From positions 27,744,501 to 27,808,500 of the forward strand of contig CATNEN010000038.1 of NCBI GenBank assembly GCA_950097015.1: 64,000 nt of DNA, read 5' to 3'. Made by a program: the position numbers and the translations under genes. The notes under the pieces are model-generated. The model was not told where the DNA came from, searched no databases, and worked only from the letters and a program-made list of their open reading frames with translations. Below, in pieces: positions 1-11,700 of this stretch (position 1 is the stretch's first letter; each line of letters opens with the position of its first letter). The DNA is from Macrostomum hystrix. Lineage: Eukaryota; Platyhelminthes; Macrostomidae.

Positions 1-99
1 AGCAGAAACTAAATTTATTGTTTTTTTCACTTGAGTCTTTAACTTGAGTCCTAAGTCAAGGGCTAGACTGAAAATTCAAACTCAAGGCTCGACCCTCAC

Positions 100-843
100 T
101 TAGCCAAGCTCGTACACGCTGAACTTGACCCAGTCGGCACTTGTCTCGATGGCCTCCTCAACCTGAGCGTCAGTGAACTGCAGCAGGCGGCAGATCTTCA
201 GCACACTGTTGTACAGCACGTGTCTGCTGTTGCCCGATTCCATAGCGGCCACCATGCAGTCGAGATGGTTGGCCACCTGCAGCAGGTCAGAGTAGCAGTA
301 CTCAGAGCTCGGATTGTAGCTGGTTCGCTTGAACGGAGTCCGCTGCCATGAGGCACTGGCGACAGACTTGTACGGAGCTGCAGGTGCGAACTCGCAGGCA
401 AAGCCATAAGAAATCGAGCACCGGAAATCTAAAATTGAACCTCCTGAGTAACAAGCGCAGTCTTCATTGCCCCCTCCATCGTTGGGGTTACTGGAACCCC
501 AATTCAAGTCACTCGTCGATTGCGTGATGTCTCCGTTTGTCATCCGCCAGCCGATCTTGTTGCTGATTCTCTCATCTGCCAGGTCCGAGCCTCCGATCCA
601 CAGCCTGCAGGTTCCGCAGCTCATGCTGGACATGTTGCTGAGCAGCTTCAGCGAGCTGAATGAGCTCATGAGCTGGCCTCCGATCGATGCGCACTGCCGA
701 TTGGCCGAGCACCAGCTGAAGCTTGGTGAGGTGTTTCCGAACACGCACCTGTCAGCCTGCAGGCTGAACGGAGTCGGGCACTGAGCCTGCATTGACAGCA
801 GCTGAATGACTAGAAGTAGAAATACAGAACCATTTAGCTGCAT
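100..843 (-). CDS. Secreted C-type lectin-like protein, copy 1
   Basis: Intronless 247-aa ORF from an ATG at 843 to TAA at 100. Residues 1-20 form a hydrophobic signal peptide, so the product should be secreted. Residues 22-152 read as a C-type lectin-like domain: SWCSANRQCASIGG (44-56), LWIGGSDLADE (81-91), a NWGSSNPND stretch near 114-122 followed by EDC, and GFACEF (147-152). The usual EPN/QPD calcium-site triplet is not clear, so sugar binding is uncertain. A conserved tail (163-240) holds three cysteines (183, 196, 218) in a layout that could be a PAN/apple-like fold. The next gene is a tandem paralogue in the same orientation. Family call is firm; ligand and biological role are unknown. 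Confidence 0.85.
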   Translation of the reverse strand: MQLNGSVFLLLVIQLLSMQAQCPTPFSLQADRCVFGNTSPSFSWCSANRQCASIGGQLMSSFSSLKLLSNMSSMSCGTCRLWIGGSDLADERISNKIGWRMTNGDITQSTSDLNWGSSNPNDGGGNEDCACYSGGSILDFRCSISYGFACEFAPAAPYKSVASASWQRTPFKRTSYNPSSEYCYSDLLQVANHLDCMVAAMESGNSRHVLYNSVLKICRLLQFTDAQVEEAIETSADWVKFSVYELG

Positions 844-900
844 TATTACACAGTTTGCAATTTTAAGAAAGAAAATTAGCTGACAATATGCTGCACTAGC

Positions 901-908
901 TTTTTATA
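901..908 (-). promoter_or_regulatory. Putative TATA box of lectin-like copy 1
   Basis: The minus strand reads TATAAAAA about 60 bp upstream of the start codon at 843. The distance suits a short 5' leader. Seen in sequence; function inferred. Confidence 0.45.
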
Positions 909-1865
909 ATGCATACTATTTACTCTGTTCGATTCTATCTGTTGACGAAGCGAGAGAAGTAAATTCCGGGGAACTTCCGGTAACCGGGATCAACAGTCAT
1001 GGCGGGGATATTCTTAAAAAACAGACATTCATTTAACTAAATACGAGTAAATTATGCGTGTTTAACAGTGGCTGCAGCTGGGTGTGTGAGGAGGACATCC
1101 ATATCCTTGTTGTTTGCTAAGTTTGGCTGCTTCTGAAATCTGAAAAACCAAGAGTGTGAGCCACAAAAAAGCCAAAAAGCTCGATTTCATTATTACGAGT
1201 ACAATTTAGTATTTTTGCAAATTAACCAGCTCAAGCGATCGCTGCGAAATGGTATACCATGTATTCTGTGTGGTATACTGCCCGCAAAGAAAGTAAATTA
1301 AAACTCTTACGATTTACGATTCCATTGCAGCGACAAACGCTAGAAGACAGGGCTAATGCATCCTGTTAATTTTTCCTGTAGACATACACTTTAATGTAAT
1401 TGACTTCCTGGAGCTATTTGTGTCCATGGTAACGGCAGGCAAACAAATAGCTTCATAAGTTGACAGCCCCAGCATGTGGAACAATAGGTATGACGACGTT
1501 AAGTAAACGAATGAGATGACGAAAGTGGCTTGCACATACGAGGTATTGCATTTTTGTTTGGTAACATTTACTGAAGATTTCATCTTTTACGTTCGTATTT
1601 ACTACTTAATATGTCAGTAATTAGTAATTATACTACTTTCCAAGCCTAATTATTGAATTATATAGCAAAGCGACGAATCATTTGGGCATTTAAATGATTT
1701 CTGAATTTTCCGACAAAGCGTTGCTAACTGAGAAAATACTTTATAAAAATGTTTTAACTGTCAAACAGGTCTGTTATAACTGTTGGCAGGCTTTAGAAAA
1801 TAATATGTTGGCGTCTTCGTCACACTTCCAAAAGTTTTAGACGCCTAAACAGTGTGCAACTGCTT
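909..1865. other. Intergenic spacer between lectin-like paralogues
   Basis: AT-rich DNA with no convincing exon, RNA gene or repeat. A 76-codon open frame at 1353-1583 has no recognisable domain. Confidence 0.5.
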
Positions 1866-2612
1866 TTAGTACACCTTGAACATGTACTTGACCCAGTCAG
1901 CGCTCGTCTCGATGGCCTCCTCAACCTGAGCGTCGGTGAACTGCAGCAGGCGGCACTTCATCAGGCCGCGGTTGTACAGCACGTGTCTGCTGTTTCCAGC
2001 TCGCATCGCAGCTGCCACACAGTGCATGACACTCTTCACCTGCAGCAGGTCAGTGTGGCAGTACTCAGAGCTCTGATGGTAGCTGGTTCGCTTGAACGGA
2101 GTCCGCTGCCATGAGGCACTCGACTCGACCCGCTTGGAAATTTCCGAATCGAATTCGCAGGCAAAACCAAGTGCAGAACTGCACATGTCATTCGCGATAT
2201 TTCCCTGTACGGTGAACTTCTGAATGCAGTTTTCCATAGTGTCTCTATTCGGGTCTCCCGGATGCCAAAACGAGTCTTCCAGCGAAAGTATCCCCTTATT
2301 GTTTACCTGCTGCCAGCCAGTCCGATTGCTCCATCTTTCGTTGGCCAAGTCGGTCACTCCAAGCCAAATTTTTGAATAGTTTCTGAAGCTCATCATGGTG
2401 GTGAGCAGCTGCAGCGAGCTGTAAGAGTTCATTAGCTCGCCTCCGATCGATGCGCACTGCCGATTGGCCGAGCACCAGCTGAAACTCAGCGAATAGTTCA
2501 CGAACACGCATTTGCTTGAGTCTAGACTGAACGGAGCCGGGCACTTAGCCTGCACAATGAGAAGCAGCAGACTCCAGACCACAATCTGAAGGGGACTCAA
2601 AACAACAGCCAT
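1866..2612 (-). CDS. Secreted C-type lectin-like protein, copy 2
   Basis: Intronless 248-aa ORF, ATG at 2612, TAA at 1866. It has a signal peptide (1-22) and a C-type lectin-like domain (about 24-154) with SWCSANRQCASIGG, IWLGVTDLANE, WHPGDPN followed by ENC, and GFACEF. The WHPGDPN...ENC stretch is closer to the canonical long-loop pattern than in copy 1. The C-terminal module (about 166-245) is nearly the same as in copy 1: SASWQRTPFKRTSY, then SSEYC, GNSRHVLYN and LLQFTDAQVEEAIETSADWVK. The two genes are 1 kb apart in direct orientation, a clear tandem duplication. The lectin loops have diverged much more than the tail, suggesting selection for new ligands on a fixed scaffold. Confidence 0.85.
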   Translation of the reverse strand: MAVVLSPLQIVVWSLLLLIVQAKCPAPFSLDSSKCVFVNYSLSFSWCSANRQCASIGGELMNSYSSLQLLTTMMSFRNYSKIWLGVTDLANERWSNRTGWQQVNNKGILSLEDSFWHPGDPNRDTMENCIQKFTVQGNIANDMCSSALGFACEFDSEISKRVESSASWQRTPFKRTSYHQSSEYCHTDLLQVKSVMHCVAAAMRAGNSRHVLYNRGLMKCRLLQFTDAQVEEAIETSADWVKYMFKVY

Positions 2613-3714
2613 GGACTAAGGATGTTGTATTGAATGTCTTCTATATCGAAGCGTCACTTTTTAGCAAAATTAACTTATCCCAGATTAAATTAAGTGCTGC
2701 GTGTCTGCCAAATGATGCATTTTTATTGCAGGTGTCTGTTTTCTTCATTTTGATTGGTCAGCTTAGTTTGCACCTATCATGCTCGATCAATGCATGCATG
2801 CTTACTTCATGTTAAGCGCAATTAAAAATGCATTGCCAATTTTAGTAGCTCATTAGAAGGACGCCACACTCGAAATCTAAGGGACACGTAGAAAGGCATT
2901 TTTTCGAATGGTGTCTAATTCAAAATTCAAATTCAAAAAGCATTCAAGGCTCATTTATACCGTATAGTTGATTAATATAGTCGTTCCGAAAATCTTATAA
3001 CTCTGCAATTGGTTGCTTAGAACAATTTCGAAACAATTTTACAAGTAAAACACAAATTCAATTAAGCTTTAGTTGTTACTTAGTAGTAGTAAGTGAATAT
3101 GTTGTGCTCAGAGGTTAGTTTTAGATTAGGAAATATTGTATACAGATGCGAGCGTTCTTGCATAAATTCTTTACTTATTAATTAACTTACTTAAGTACTT
3201 GTAATTGCGTATTAGTTAACAGATGTAAAAAACTTTACTTAAGCCATCGGGATTGCTATACTTGAGCACATTGCAGATGGCAGTCCGATTGGTAGTGTTT
3301 CTTGAGTCAACACTCTATCGCTGGACGAACTACAGAACTACAGCGATTGGCTAGACTCTGTATAAGGCTGCTATATGCACACTGAACAAGTGGCAAATTA
3401 ATGCTAAGCTAAAACAGAACTAAAGGCAAAAATGCCAAAAGCAATTAGAAAGTGACTTTGGTAGGAATTAACTAAACCAACACAAGCGCATACCAGATTA
3501 GCAGGTCAAACTTATATTAATCTCATTTGCCTGTCTTCTCAATGTTCCATGACAATCTTTGATGTATATGTATTGTCAGCCTCAAGTCAGTGGTCCTTCT
3601 CAGTTCTCACTTCTCAGTGGCGAAACGAAAATAGACCCGAACTTACAAAAGCTGAGAGTTTTCAGAAAGTATTACATGAAAGACAAATTTTCTAGATGCA
3701 ATTCTGCTCATTCA
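2613..3714. other. Gene-free AT-rich spacer
   Basis: No exon, RNA or tandem array recognised. Many short poly-A/T runs. Confidence 0.5.
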
Positions 3715-3885
3715 TCTCACCCTGAGCACACATAGGCTCATCGATACGACGTAGGCATTTTCACACAGGTGTGTATATCTGCCCTGTGTATATCACCCAA
3801 TTTTTTTCTCTCCAAATGAATTTGACCTCGCCGCGGAATCGAAATCAGGGACCTTAGTCCGAGAGCTATAGTCCAACTCCACTAC
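3715..3885 (-). mobile_element. Diverged fragment of the tRNA-derived SINE
   Basis: Matches the family best seen at 41408-41776: CTGAGCACACA, ACACAGGTGTGTA, CTGCCCTG, then GACCTCGCCGCGGAATCGA and CAGGGACCTTAGT. The middle is deleted and the A-box end is decayed, so this is an old copy. The tRNA-like head faces the minus strand. Confidence 0.65.
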
Positions 3886-4445
3886 CTTAATAACACACCA
3901 TGGCTGATGTTGCATAACAGAATACGTAGCAAATCACGGCGTAATTAGAAGTGAAAATTTTTCTGGTCTGCCCGTGTGAAGAAAGCTTAAAACAAAAAGT
4001 GTTTTCTTCGCAGCATAAACTCGAAAATAGTAATGCAGAAAACGAAAACTATTTGTGCTTTTTCCAAAGTAAGTGAGTTGTTGATCAAATTTTAAGACTC
4101 GAAGGAAACTTGACTTGCAGTTGTCTGGAAAAAAAGCAAAACAGGCTAATAAAATTTGTGTTTTTTACGTGACTTATTTAATTAAGTGTGTGCCAAAATG
4201 CGAACATTGAGTTAACAGCATCGAGATAGGAAACAGGGTGATAGTATCAGAATCCCTTAAAATTAACTATTCGTAAGTGCTTGTTTTGCAGATGAGCGAA
4301 ACTTATTACGAAAAAAAACAATAAGAGTGAGCTATCTAAGAAAGATAGATTGATGTAGGCACACTGAATTTTGAGAACCATTGGAGTAAATAAAGGAGAA
4401 CGATTCATGAAAAACTAATCAGATTGTCTTTAAAAGTGGATCGCG
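3886..4445. other. Gene-free AT-rich spacer
   Basis: Nothing recognised on either strand. Confidence 0.45.
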
Positions 4446-4815
4446 CTAATTGACTGAGAAAGAGTTGGTGTCGATTAGTTTACCAATTTGATCTCGCTTT
4501 GACATGGTCACTCTGAAACGTTGTTCGACAAATTTTGCTTCTTGCTCAAGCCTCTTTAACCTGACCTCCTGTCCTGAGACCGACATTAAAGAGTTGTTCA
4601 GGCAAGCAGCACTGGCAGCAGGAGAATCAGCAGATGCTTTAGCTGATGTCGTGTTACCGATGGAACTGACGATCGCGGCGAGCTGGTTGCTGCTAAAAGG
4701 GTCTGTAAACGTGACTTTCTGCAACGGATAAATCGTCCCTTTTTGCGGCTGGCGCACAGACGCATTGTGTCCAGGTAAATGGATGGCTTGAGTATGTGAG
4801 CATGCGAATTTGGTC
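4446..4815 (-). CDS. Probable terminal exon of an unrecognised protein
   Basis: A minus-strand open frame of about 115 codons ends at TGA 4446. It has no good ATG at its 5' end; an in-frame stop lies just upstream, and an AG acceptor near 4816 could define an exon start. The peptide has a polar Ser/Ala-rich stretch (about 45-70) and then a charged helical segment, RLKRLEQEAKFVEQRF, likely coiled coil, ending DTNSFSVN. Composition looks coding, but I do not recognise the family and found no upstream exon between 4860 and 5770. It could be the tail of a gene or a remnant. Confidence 0.35.
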
Positions 4816-4859
4816 CTATTTTTATGCCATTAAAGGTTTCAGAGGTGAATGATATCAAC

Positions 4860-5774
4860 ACCAGCTGCAGGATGTGCAGGAAAATGACAGCATATTCCTC
4901 AGCAGCAAACTAGACGGTCTCATTCTCATCACGCCGAGCCGGAATACGTGGGAAAAAATGACATTCTTGCTATTAGACCAGTACTTTATTATTAATCCCA
5001 TTCTTATCTTGCTAATTAATGTAGGTGCCTCCCAGTTACGTCTTAGTTTTAAAGGAACCACATTTTAAACCCTTGGCTCCCTTGTTTTAGTCCTCTTAAT
5101 TTTGACTACCTCAGTGAAGTTGAAAATATCTTTCTTGGAAAGAAGGCTTGTATGTGCCAGCGAACCAATCAGCGACCCCAACAAATCTCATTGGTTGTTT
5201 GCATCGTGCCAAAGCGAATGAGGAACTACAGAAAATAAATGGCTGATGGGAATTCTCCCCCACATAAAAACTGCTATTGCTTTCAGCCTCTGCTGAAAGG
5301 ATGGCAAAGCGCTGTAATTATTATTAATTAAGGAACAAGATATCTTAAAATTGGCTTCTATCACTTCCTGCCTATTGCGTATTGCTAGACAATAATCACT
5401 GAGAGTCAGATAGCTCAGGACACTACAAAGGCAACATACACCGCCATGATAAGCCGTTTCCAATCAAAGTAAAAAGAGAGGAACAGAAAGCCTTGTCTAA
5501 AAGCCTCGTCCGTATCTTAAGCGTTCCATTAAGACAGGCGAACGCCAAACTGCTCACAACGTCGTGATCTATACGTTTGCAAGATCAAAGATCTGACCAG
5601 GTACTGCTATGATCTCGAGACTCTGGCAGTATTTATATTTAGGTTCGATATATAGACTCTAAATAACAAGGAACATTCCTTTTCCCACGTTTTTATCTGA
5701 CCTTAGTATATGTTTACCTTATTGGCAGTTATCTAGTTTAACTCCACACGACACACTTTATTTCACAGGCGAAC
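4860..5774. other. Gene-free spacer upstream of the neuroligin-like gene
   Basis: No supported exon. A minus-strand 91-codon frame (5188-5463) lacks features. The stretch TTTATTTCACAG directly before the start codon region (to 5769) looks like a 3' splice site, so the neuroligin-like mRNA may have an untranslated first exon further upstream. Confidence 0.35.
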
Positions 5775-8700
5775 ATGAAGACATTGTCTACTTTAGCACT
5801 TCTGTGGATTTTCCGCTGTCAGCTCGCCGATTTAAACGCTAGTTCCCAGCTGACTCCCGAATATTCCACCGGCCGTGCGTTTCGTTCGAACACTTACCTG
5901 ATATTCAGAGAAGGTGGCATCTCCGCCGCCTACAGAAGACTGGTGGGCTTAGACATCCGACCGCCTGTGCAGCAGCTACCTACCGTTCGCGCATATCTGG
6001 GCCTGCAATACGCCGCAGTCGGTAAGATGGAGAGACTCACGCTGCACAGATTCGCCCGCTCCGTGGCCGCAATGAAGTACAACTATTACGCCTCTGATAG
6101 TACTTTCTATCGGGACAGCTTCCAGCCAGTGTGTCCACAGAATCATCCTACAGATTTAGAAAAGTCTGATGCTCGTTTAAAGAGAATCCTGCCCTACCTG
6201 AAGCGACAGGATGAGGAGTGCCTGTACCTGAATGTCTACACGCCTGTGTTGGGTGAGTAAGCCAGGTTTACCTAATGCGAGGCACTGTGATAGATCTACC
6301 TTCGTGTAATCGTACACGATAAAAAATATTTGGTCAGATCTTTTAATCGGATGACGCCGCAAGCACAAGACTATCTTGTTCTTCCGTATAAAAGGCTCAC
6401 TTACACTGTCGACAAACGATGCTAGAACACACGTTGTACTTCCGAATCTCTTCTATGATCCTTCTAGCCTCGTACGGTCAAGTGTTCTTGTAATTGACAA
6501 CTCAATGACAGCAAAGCACTGCAACGAGATCAAATACTGCAATTTGAGTGCAAAGACTATGACCATTCGTTAAGAATATTTTTTTCTAATTGTGAAGCTC
6601 TAAAACACAGAACAATATTCTCCCAATCTGTCAATCACTCTTAACTGAAAATCTACGGCACATTATGCATATCAAACTTGTTTTTTTTTCGTTGTGACCA
6701 GACATGACATGCACGCAGACTCGAAGTGGCTTCTTCCGCATAGTATTCTGAGCTAAACGGCTTTCAGCCAAATACACCTTTAGCCCTGGGATAACGGAGC
6801 ATCATGATTTGCACTGTAATTCAGTCGCAATGAGAACTAGGGCTAGAGAGAAGGACACGCAGACAATGACAGATTAAGATGGGAGAACAATGCCACATTA
6901 ATTGGCCTTTAATTAGGCGAACTCTCTCCCAGGAAGGGTCATCCGCTCTTTGTCGGTCTGTCGCAACCCCTACTACAATTGTCTCCAAAATGTGCAGAAA
7001 CTGCAGCGGATAACAATAAGTTCAGCGTTGGGCAGAAACAGCATACAGAAGCAAGCTGAATGTGCTGCAGAAACTTTCATTGCCATCTCATCAGCCCTGC
7101 ACTGCATGGCGTATTGTGCAGTGCAAATGATTTTATTGAAAGATTGCAGCCGGAAGTTATTAAAAGTACATGCGATCGCGGCTGTTCATCTAACGATGCG
7201 GAGGATAGATAGGAATTCAAGTAACCAAACTGGGCAGATAGACGTACAGCCAATACCACAGGAGCAGCTACTGTGCGGTACATGGATAGGCTGCGTACAG
7301 CTGCAGTTCAGTCCGTGGACAGGAAGGGGGTAGCATACCGATCTACATTTATGCTCCATCTGATAACTCTCCCGACAAAGTATTTATGAAATAGCTCACC
7401 ATGGCCCTCTAAATCCATCCTTCTAAATACGTTGATTCAACCCCCGTGTCCTATAGGCGGTAGTCCAGCTGGTTTTACGCCCAAATCTTGAAGCTGTGTG
7501 CTCCCGACGCCGGCTATCAGGTTGCCGAATCGTGTTTTGCGAGCAGTTTGACTCAGAACCCGCAGCTTCTCTGAAAGAAAGTAGATTGGCACCGAGCATG
7601 TGCAACCCTCCCTTTGCTTCAATCTTACCCTCGATAACGTTCCTGCACCCGTCCATTCAGGCTCTCTCTCTCCCTATTTCTGTGTCAAAAAATTCGACGG
7701 CTTCCGGTCATAGGACGTACGGGAGAGAGTAACTTAGAGAGGGTGCGAAAATGTGTGAAGTGTTGTAGGCACGGAGAAGCGACAAACCATTACTTATTTT
7801 AGACTCGTGGTCAATACTACTGGCCAACAGCTCAGGTACTGCTTAGTAATCAGCGCAGGAAGGAAACGTTTGAGAGTTGTGAATGAATTTAACTCTTGCT
7901 AAATTTTTAACGTTCAAAATAATCTCTTCTTAGAAACCAAGCAAAACTTTGTAGTAATTTCTCTTTAAAGTTCTCGCCTCCAAAACACAACAGATTCCTA
8001 CGACAACGATAACAAATTTTCCAACTTTCATCGCCGCTACAAGCCGTTGCTACCTGTGCTAGTCTTTGTCCACGGCGATAGTTACCTGTGGGGCTCTGGC
8101 AATGCTTACGATTTAAGCGTTCTCTGCGCTGTTAGTCGAACGATTGGCGTCACCTTGAACTATCGACTGGGAAGCTTGGGTGAGGCACTGAATGGGATCA
8201 GGGATAATTGGAGGGAAGTGACAACTCACTGAATGGGATCAGGGGGATTGGAGGGGAGTGACAACTCACTGAATGGGATCAGGGGGATTGGAGGGGAGTG
8301 ACAACTCACTGAATGGGATCAGGGGGATTGGAAGAGAGTGACAACTCACTAAATGGGATCAGGGGGATTGGAGGGGAGTGACAACTCACTAAATGGGATC
8401 AGGGGGATTGGAGGGAAGTGACAACTCACTGAATGGGATCAGGGAGAATTGGAGGGGAGTGACAACTCACTGAATGGGATCAGGGATAATCGGAGGGGAG
8501 TGACAACTCACTGAATGGGATCAGGGATAATCGGAGGGGAGTGACAACTCACTAAATGGGATCAGGGGGATTGGAGGGGAGTAACAACTCACTGAATGGG
8601 ATCAGGGAGAATTGGAGGGAAGTGACAACTCACTGAATGGGATCAGGGAGAATTGGAGGGAAGTGACAACTCACTGAATGGGATCAGGGGGGATTGGAGG

Positions 8701-11700
8701 GGAGTGAGAACTCACTAAATGGGATCAGTGGGATTGGAGGGAAGTGACAACTCACTGAATGGGATCAGGGAGAATTGGAGGGGAGTGACAACTCACTGAA
8801 TGGGATCAGGGATAATCGGAGGGGAGTGACAACTCACTGAATGGGATCAGGGGGGATTGGAGGGGAGTGACAACTCAATGAATGGGATCAGGGGGATTGG
8901 AGGGGAGTGACAACTCACTGAATGGGATCAGGGGGGATTGGAGGGAAGTGACAACTCACTGAATGGGATCAGGGAGAATTGGAGGGGAGTGACAACTCAC
9001 TGAATGGGATCAGGGATAATCGGAGGGAAGTGACAACTCACTGAATGGGATCAGGGAGAATTGGAGGGAAGTGACAACTCACTGAATGGGATCAGGGAGA
9101 ATTGGAGGGGAGTGACAACTCACTGAATGGGATCAGGGAGAATTGGAGGGAACTGACAACTCACTGAATGGGATCAGGGAGAATTGGAGGGAAGTGACAA
9201 CTCACTGAATGGGATCAGGGGGATTGGAGGGGAGTGACAACTCACTGAATGGGATCAGGGAGAATTGGAGGGAAGTGACAACTCACTGAATGGGATCAGG
9301 GGGGATTGGAGGGGAGTGACAACTCACTGAATGGGACCAGGGAGAATTGGAGGGAAGTGACAACTCACTGAATGGGATCAGGGAGAATTGGAGGGAAGTG
9401 ACAACTCACTAAATGGGATCAGGGAGAATTGGAGGGAAGTGACAACTCACTGAATGGGATCAGGGAGAATTGGAGGGAAGTGACAACTCACTGAATGGGA
9501 TCAGGGAGAATTGGAGGGAGTGACAACTCACTGAATGGGATCAGGGGGGATTGGAGGGGAGTGAGAACTCAATGAATGGGATCAGGGAGAATCGGGGGAA
9601 GTTGTGTTACTGAATGTTACAATCCCCTGGATTGTCCTGACCTCGCCAACCGCAAGGATTCCTGTCTGCGGACAGCTCGGAGGCGCCTGGCAACTACGCT
9701 CTGATGGATCTTCGCGACGCCCTGCAGTGGGTCAGGTCGAATATTCGCCAGTTTGGCGGCGACCCTGAGCTGATCACCCTCATGGGTCACGGCTACGGGG
9801 CGACTTTGGCCTCTCTGCTTGTGACATCTAGATTTGCTCAAGGTGAGTCAGTCACGTGTTGTGTTACTATGCTAACTAGCTGATTTACATTTTTTCAACT
9901 TATACGAGCCGTACTTAAAGTCGAGGATGTTTCTACCGTCTAGCCTTTTAACTTGTCTAATTAGGACTTCGGTTTTATCTAAACCAAACCAAATGGTCAG
10001 CCACTCGGGTAAGATGGAAGGCGAATTATTTTCTAGTTCAACGGATTTTCAACAGTTCTTTTGCTACTTTTGGTGGATGGAAGATAAAAAAAGGCTGCTT
10101 GTAAGGAAGTGAAACGGAACTTAAAATCGAAAGAGATTATCCACCTATCAATTACGAGAATCAAGGCTTTGCTAGGTCAGTGCCAGTTTGGGCCCTTTAA
10201 ATTGGTTCTTATGGTCAACTGAAGCCGAAATTCAAACTCCTATTTAACATGCTGGAAAAAGAGCGATTTCATAAAATCGATTACAACTTAGTTACCCTCT
10301 GAAAGTAAAGCACGTTTATGATTTGACCCTATCGAAGTAACACCTTAAAATATCGTTTTTCTCAACCAGTGGATGGCCAGGAGACTTTCCTGGGAGTACG
10401 CCGGCTCATCCTACTGAGCGGCAGCGGCCTGGCCTCCTGGGCCCTGGCTGATCCCGAAGAAGCTCGCAAGTTTTCCCAGCGTCTCCTCCTAGATGCTTTG
10501 ACAAATAATGGCACTTTAGCTCGTCCAGTAACTGCGTCCAAGCTTTCATCGTCCTCGTCGATTCGACATCTAATCGATTCGGCGAGACGTCTGTCGACTG
10601 CCGAAATTCTGGCCACAGAGCGTCGACTTCTGTCCGACGGCGCTGGTGAAACCCTGACGGAGAAGCGACTCGGTCCGGTGGCCAGCGATGGGAATTTCTT
10701 CCAGTCGAGCAATCTGCGCCAAGAAGCGACATCTCCGCGCTCTGCTTTGTCCAGAACCGGCCTCCTAATTGGCTTCTCCGCGAGCTCAGCGCGGCATCTG
10801 TTGAGCGCGAGCAAAAATGCCAGACTACTATTGACTGATACTGGTAGGCTGTCCTTAGCACAGCGCCTGGTCGATGTGGTAGTTCCTAACAGCTCCATGA
10901 AAGGCATTGGAACCAGTGTTCTGGACGCTGTCTACGATATATTGGGAACGAACAACAATACAAAGCGACCAGCTGTACTAGCTATGCTAAATGACGGACT
11001 GTACGCATCGCCCTGTCTGACGAGCGCTCTCGACCATTCATCGTGGCCATTGTCCTCTACTTCGGACACATTTGTCGGCGTCTTTGAAGCTAGCAGCGAA
11101 GACAGAGAAGGACTTTGGCAGGATGATCTGGCGATGGCCCTGGGAGAGCCGATCCTGTCTGACGGCAGGCACGTGTCAACAGTGGCGATTGAAGCTCAGA
11201 CTCGATACAATGCAGCTGATCGAGCCACTTCCGCTGCGGTGATGTCCTACTTGACTAACTTTATTGCTACTGGGTAAGTAAAATGTTCGGTTGTTAGCGT
11301 TTGAAAAGGCTCACATGTCAGGTTTGAGTGCACGTGAGATAAGGTCAGGTTTGAGTGCACGTGAGATAAGGTCAGGTTTGAGTGCACGTGAGATAAGGTC
11401 AGGTTTGAGTGCGCATGAGATAAGGTCAGTTTGAGTGCGCATGAGATAAGGTCAGTTTGAGTGCACGTGAGATAAGGTCAGGTTTGAGTGCACATGAGCT
11501 AAAGTGAGGTTTGAGTGCGCATGAGATAAGGTCAGTTTGAGTGCACGTGAGATAAGGTCAGGTTTGAGTGCACGTGAGATAAGGTCAGGTTTGAGTGCAC
11601 GTGAGATAAGGTCAGGTTTGAGTGCACATGAGATAAGGTCAGTTTGAGTGCGCATGAGATAAGGTCAGGTTTGAGTGCACGTGAGATAAGGTCAGGTTTG

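Noticed and set aside
5188-5463. 91-codon minus-strand frame
   Set aside because: No domain, no splice or promoter context, and composition like the surrounding spacer.
8180-9612. CRISPR-like array
   Set aside because: Head-to-tail repeats without unique spacers, inside an animal intron; a minisatellite. The same holds for the other arrays.
10362-10907. Antisense 181-codon frame
   Set aside because: Lies opposite neuroligin-like exon 4, which has clear homology and correct splice phases.
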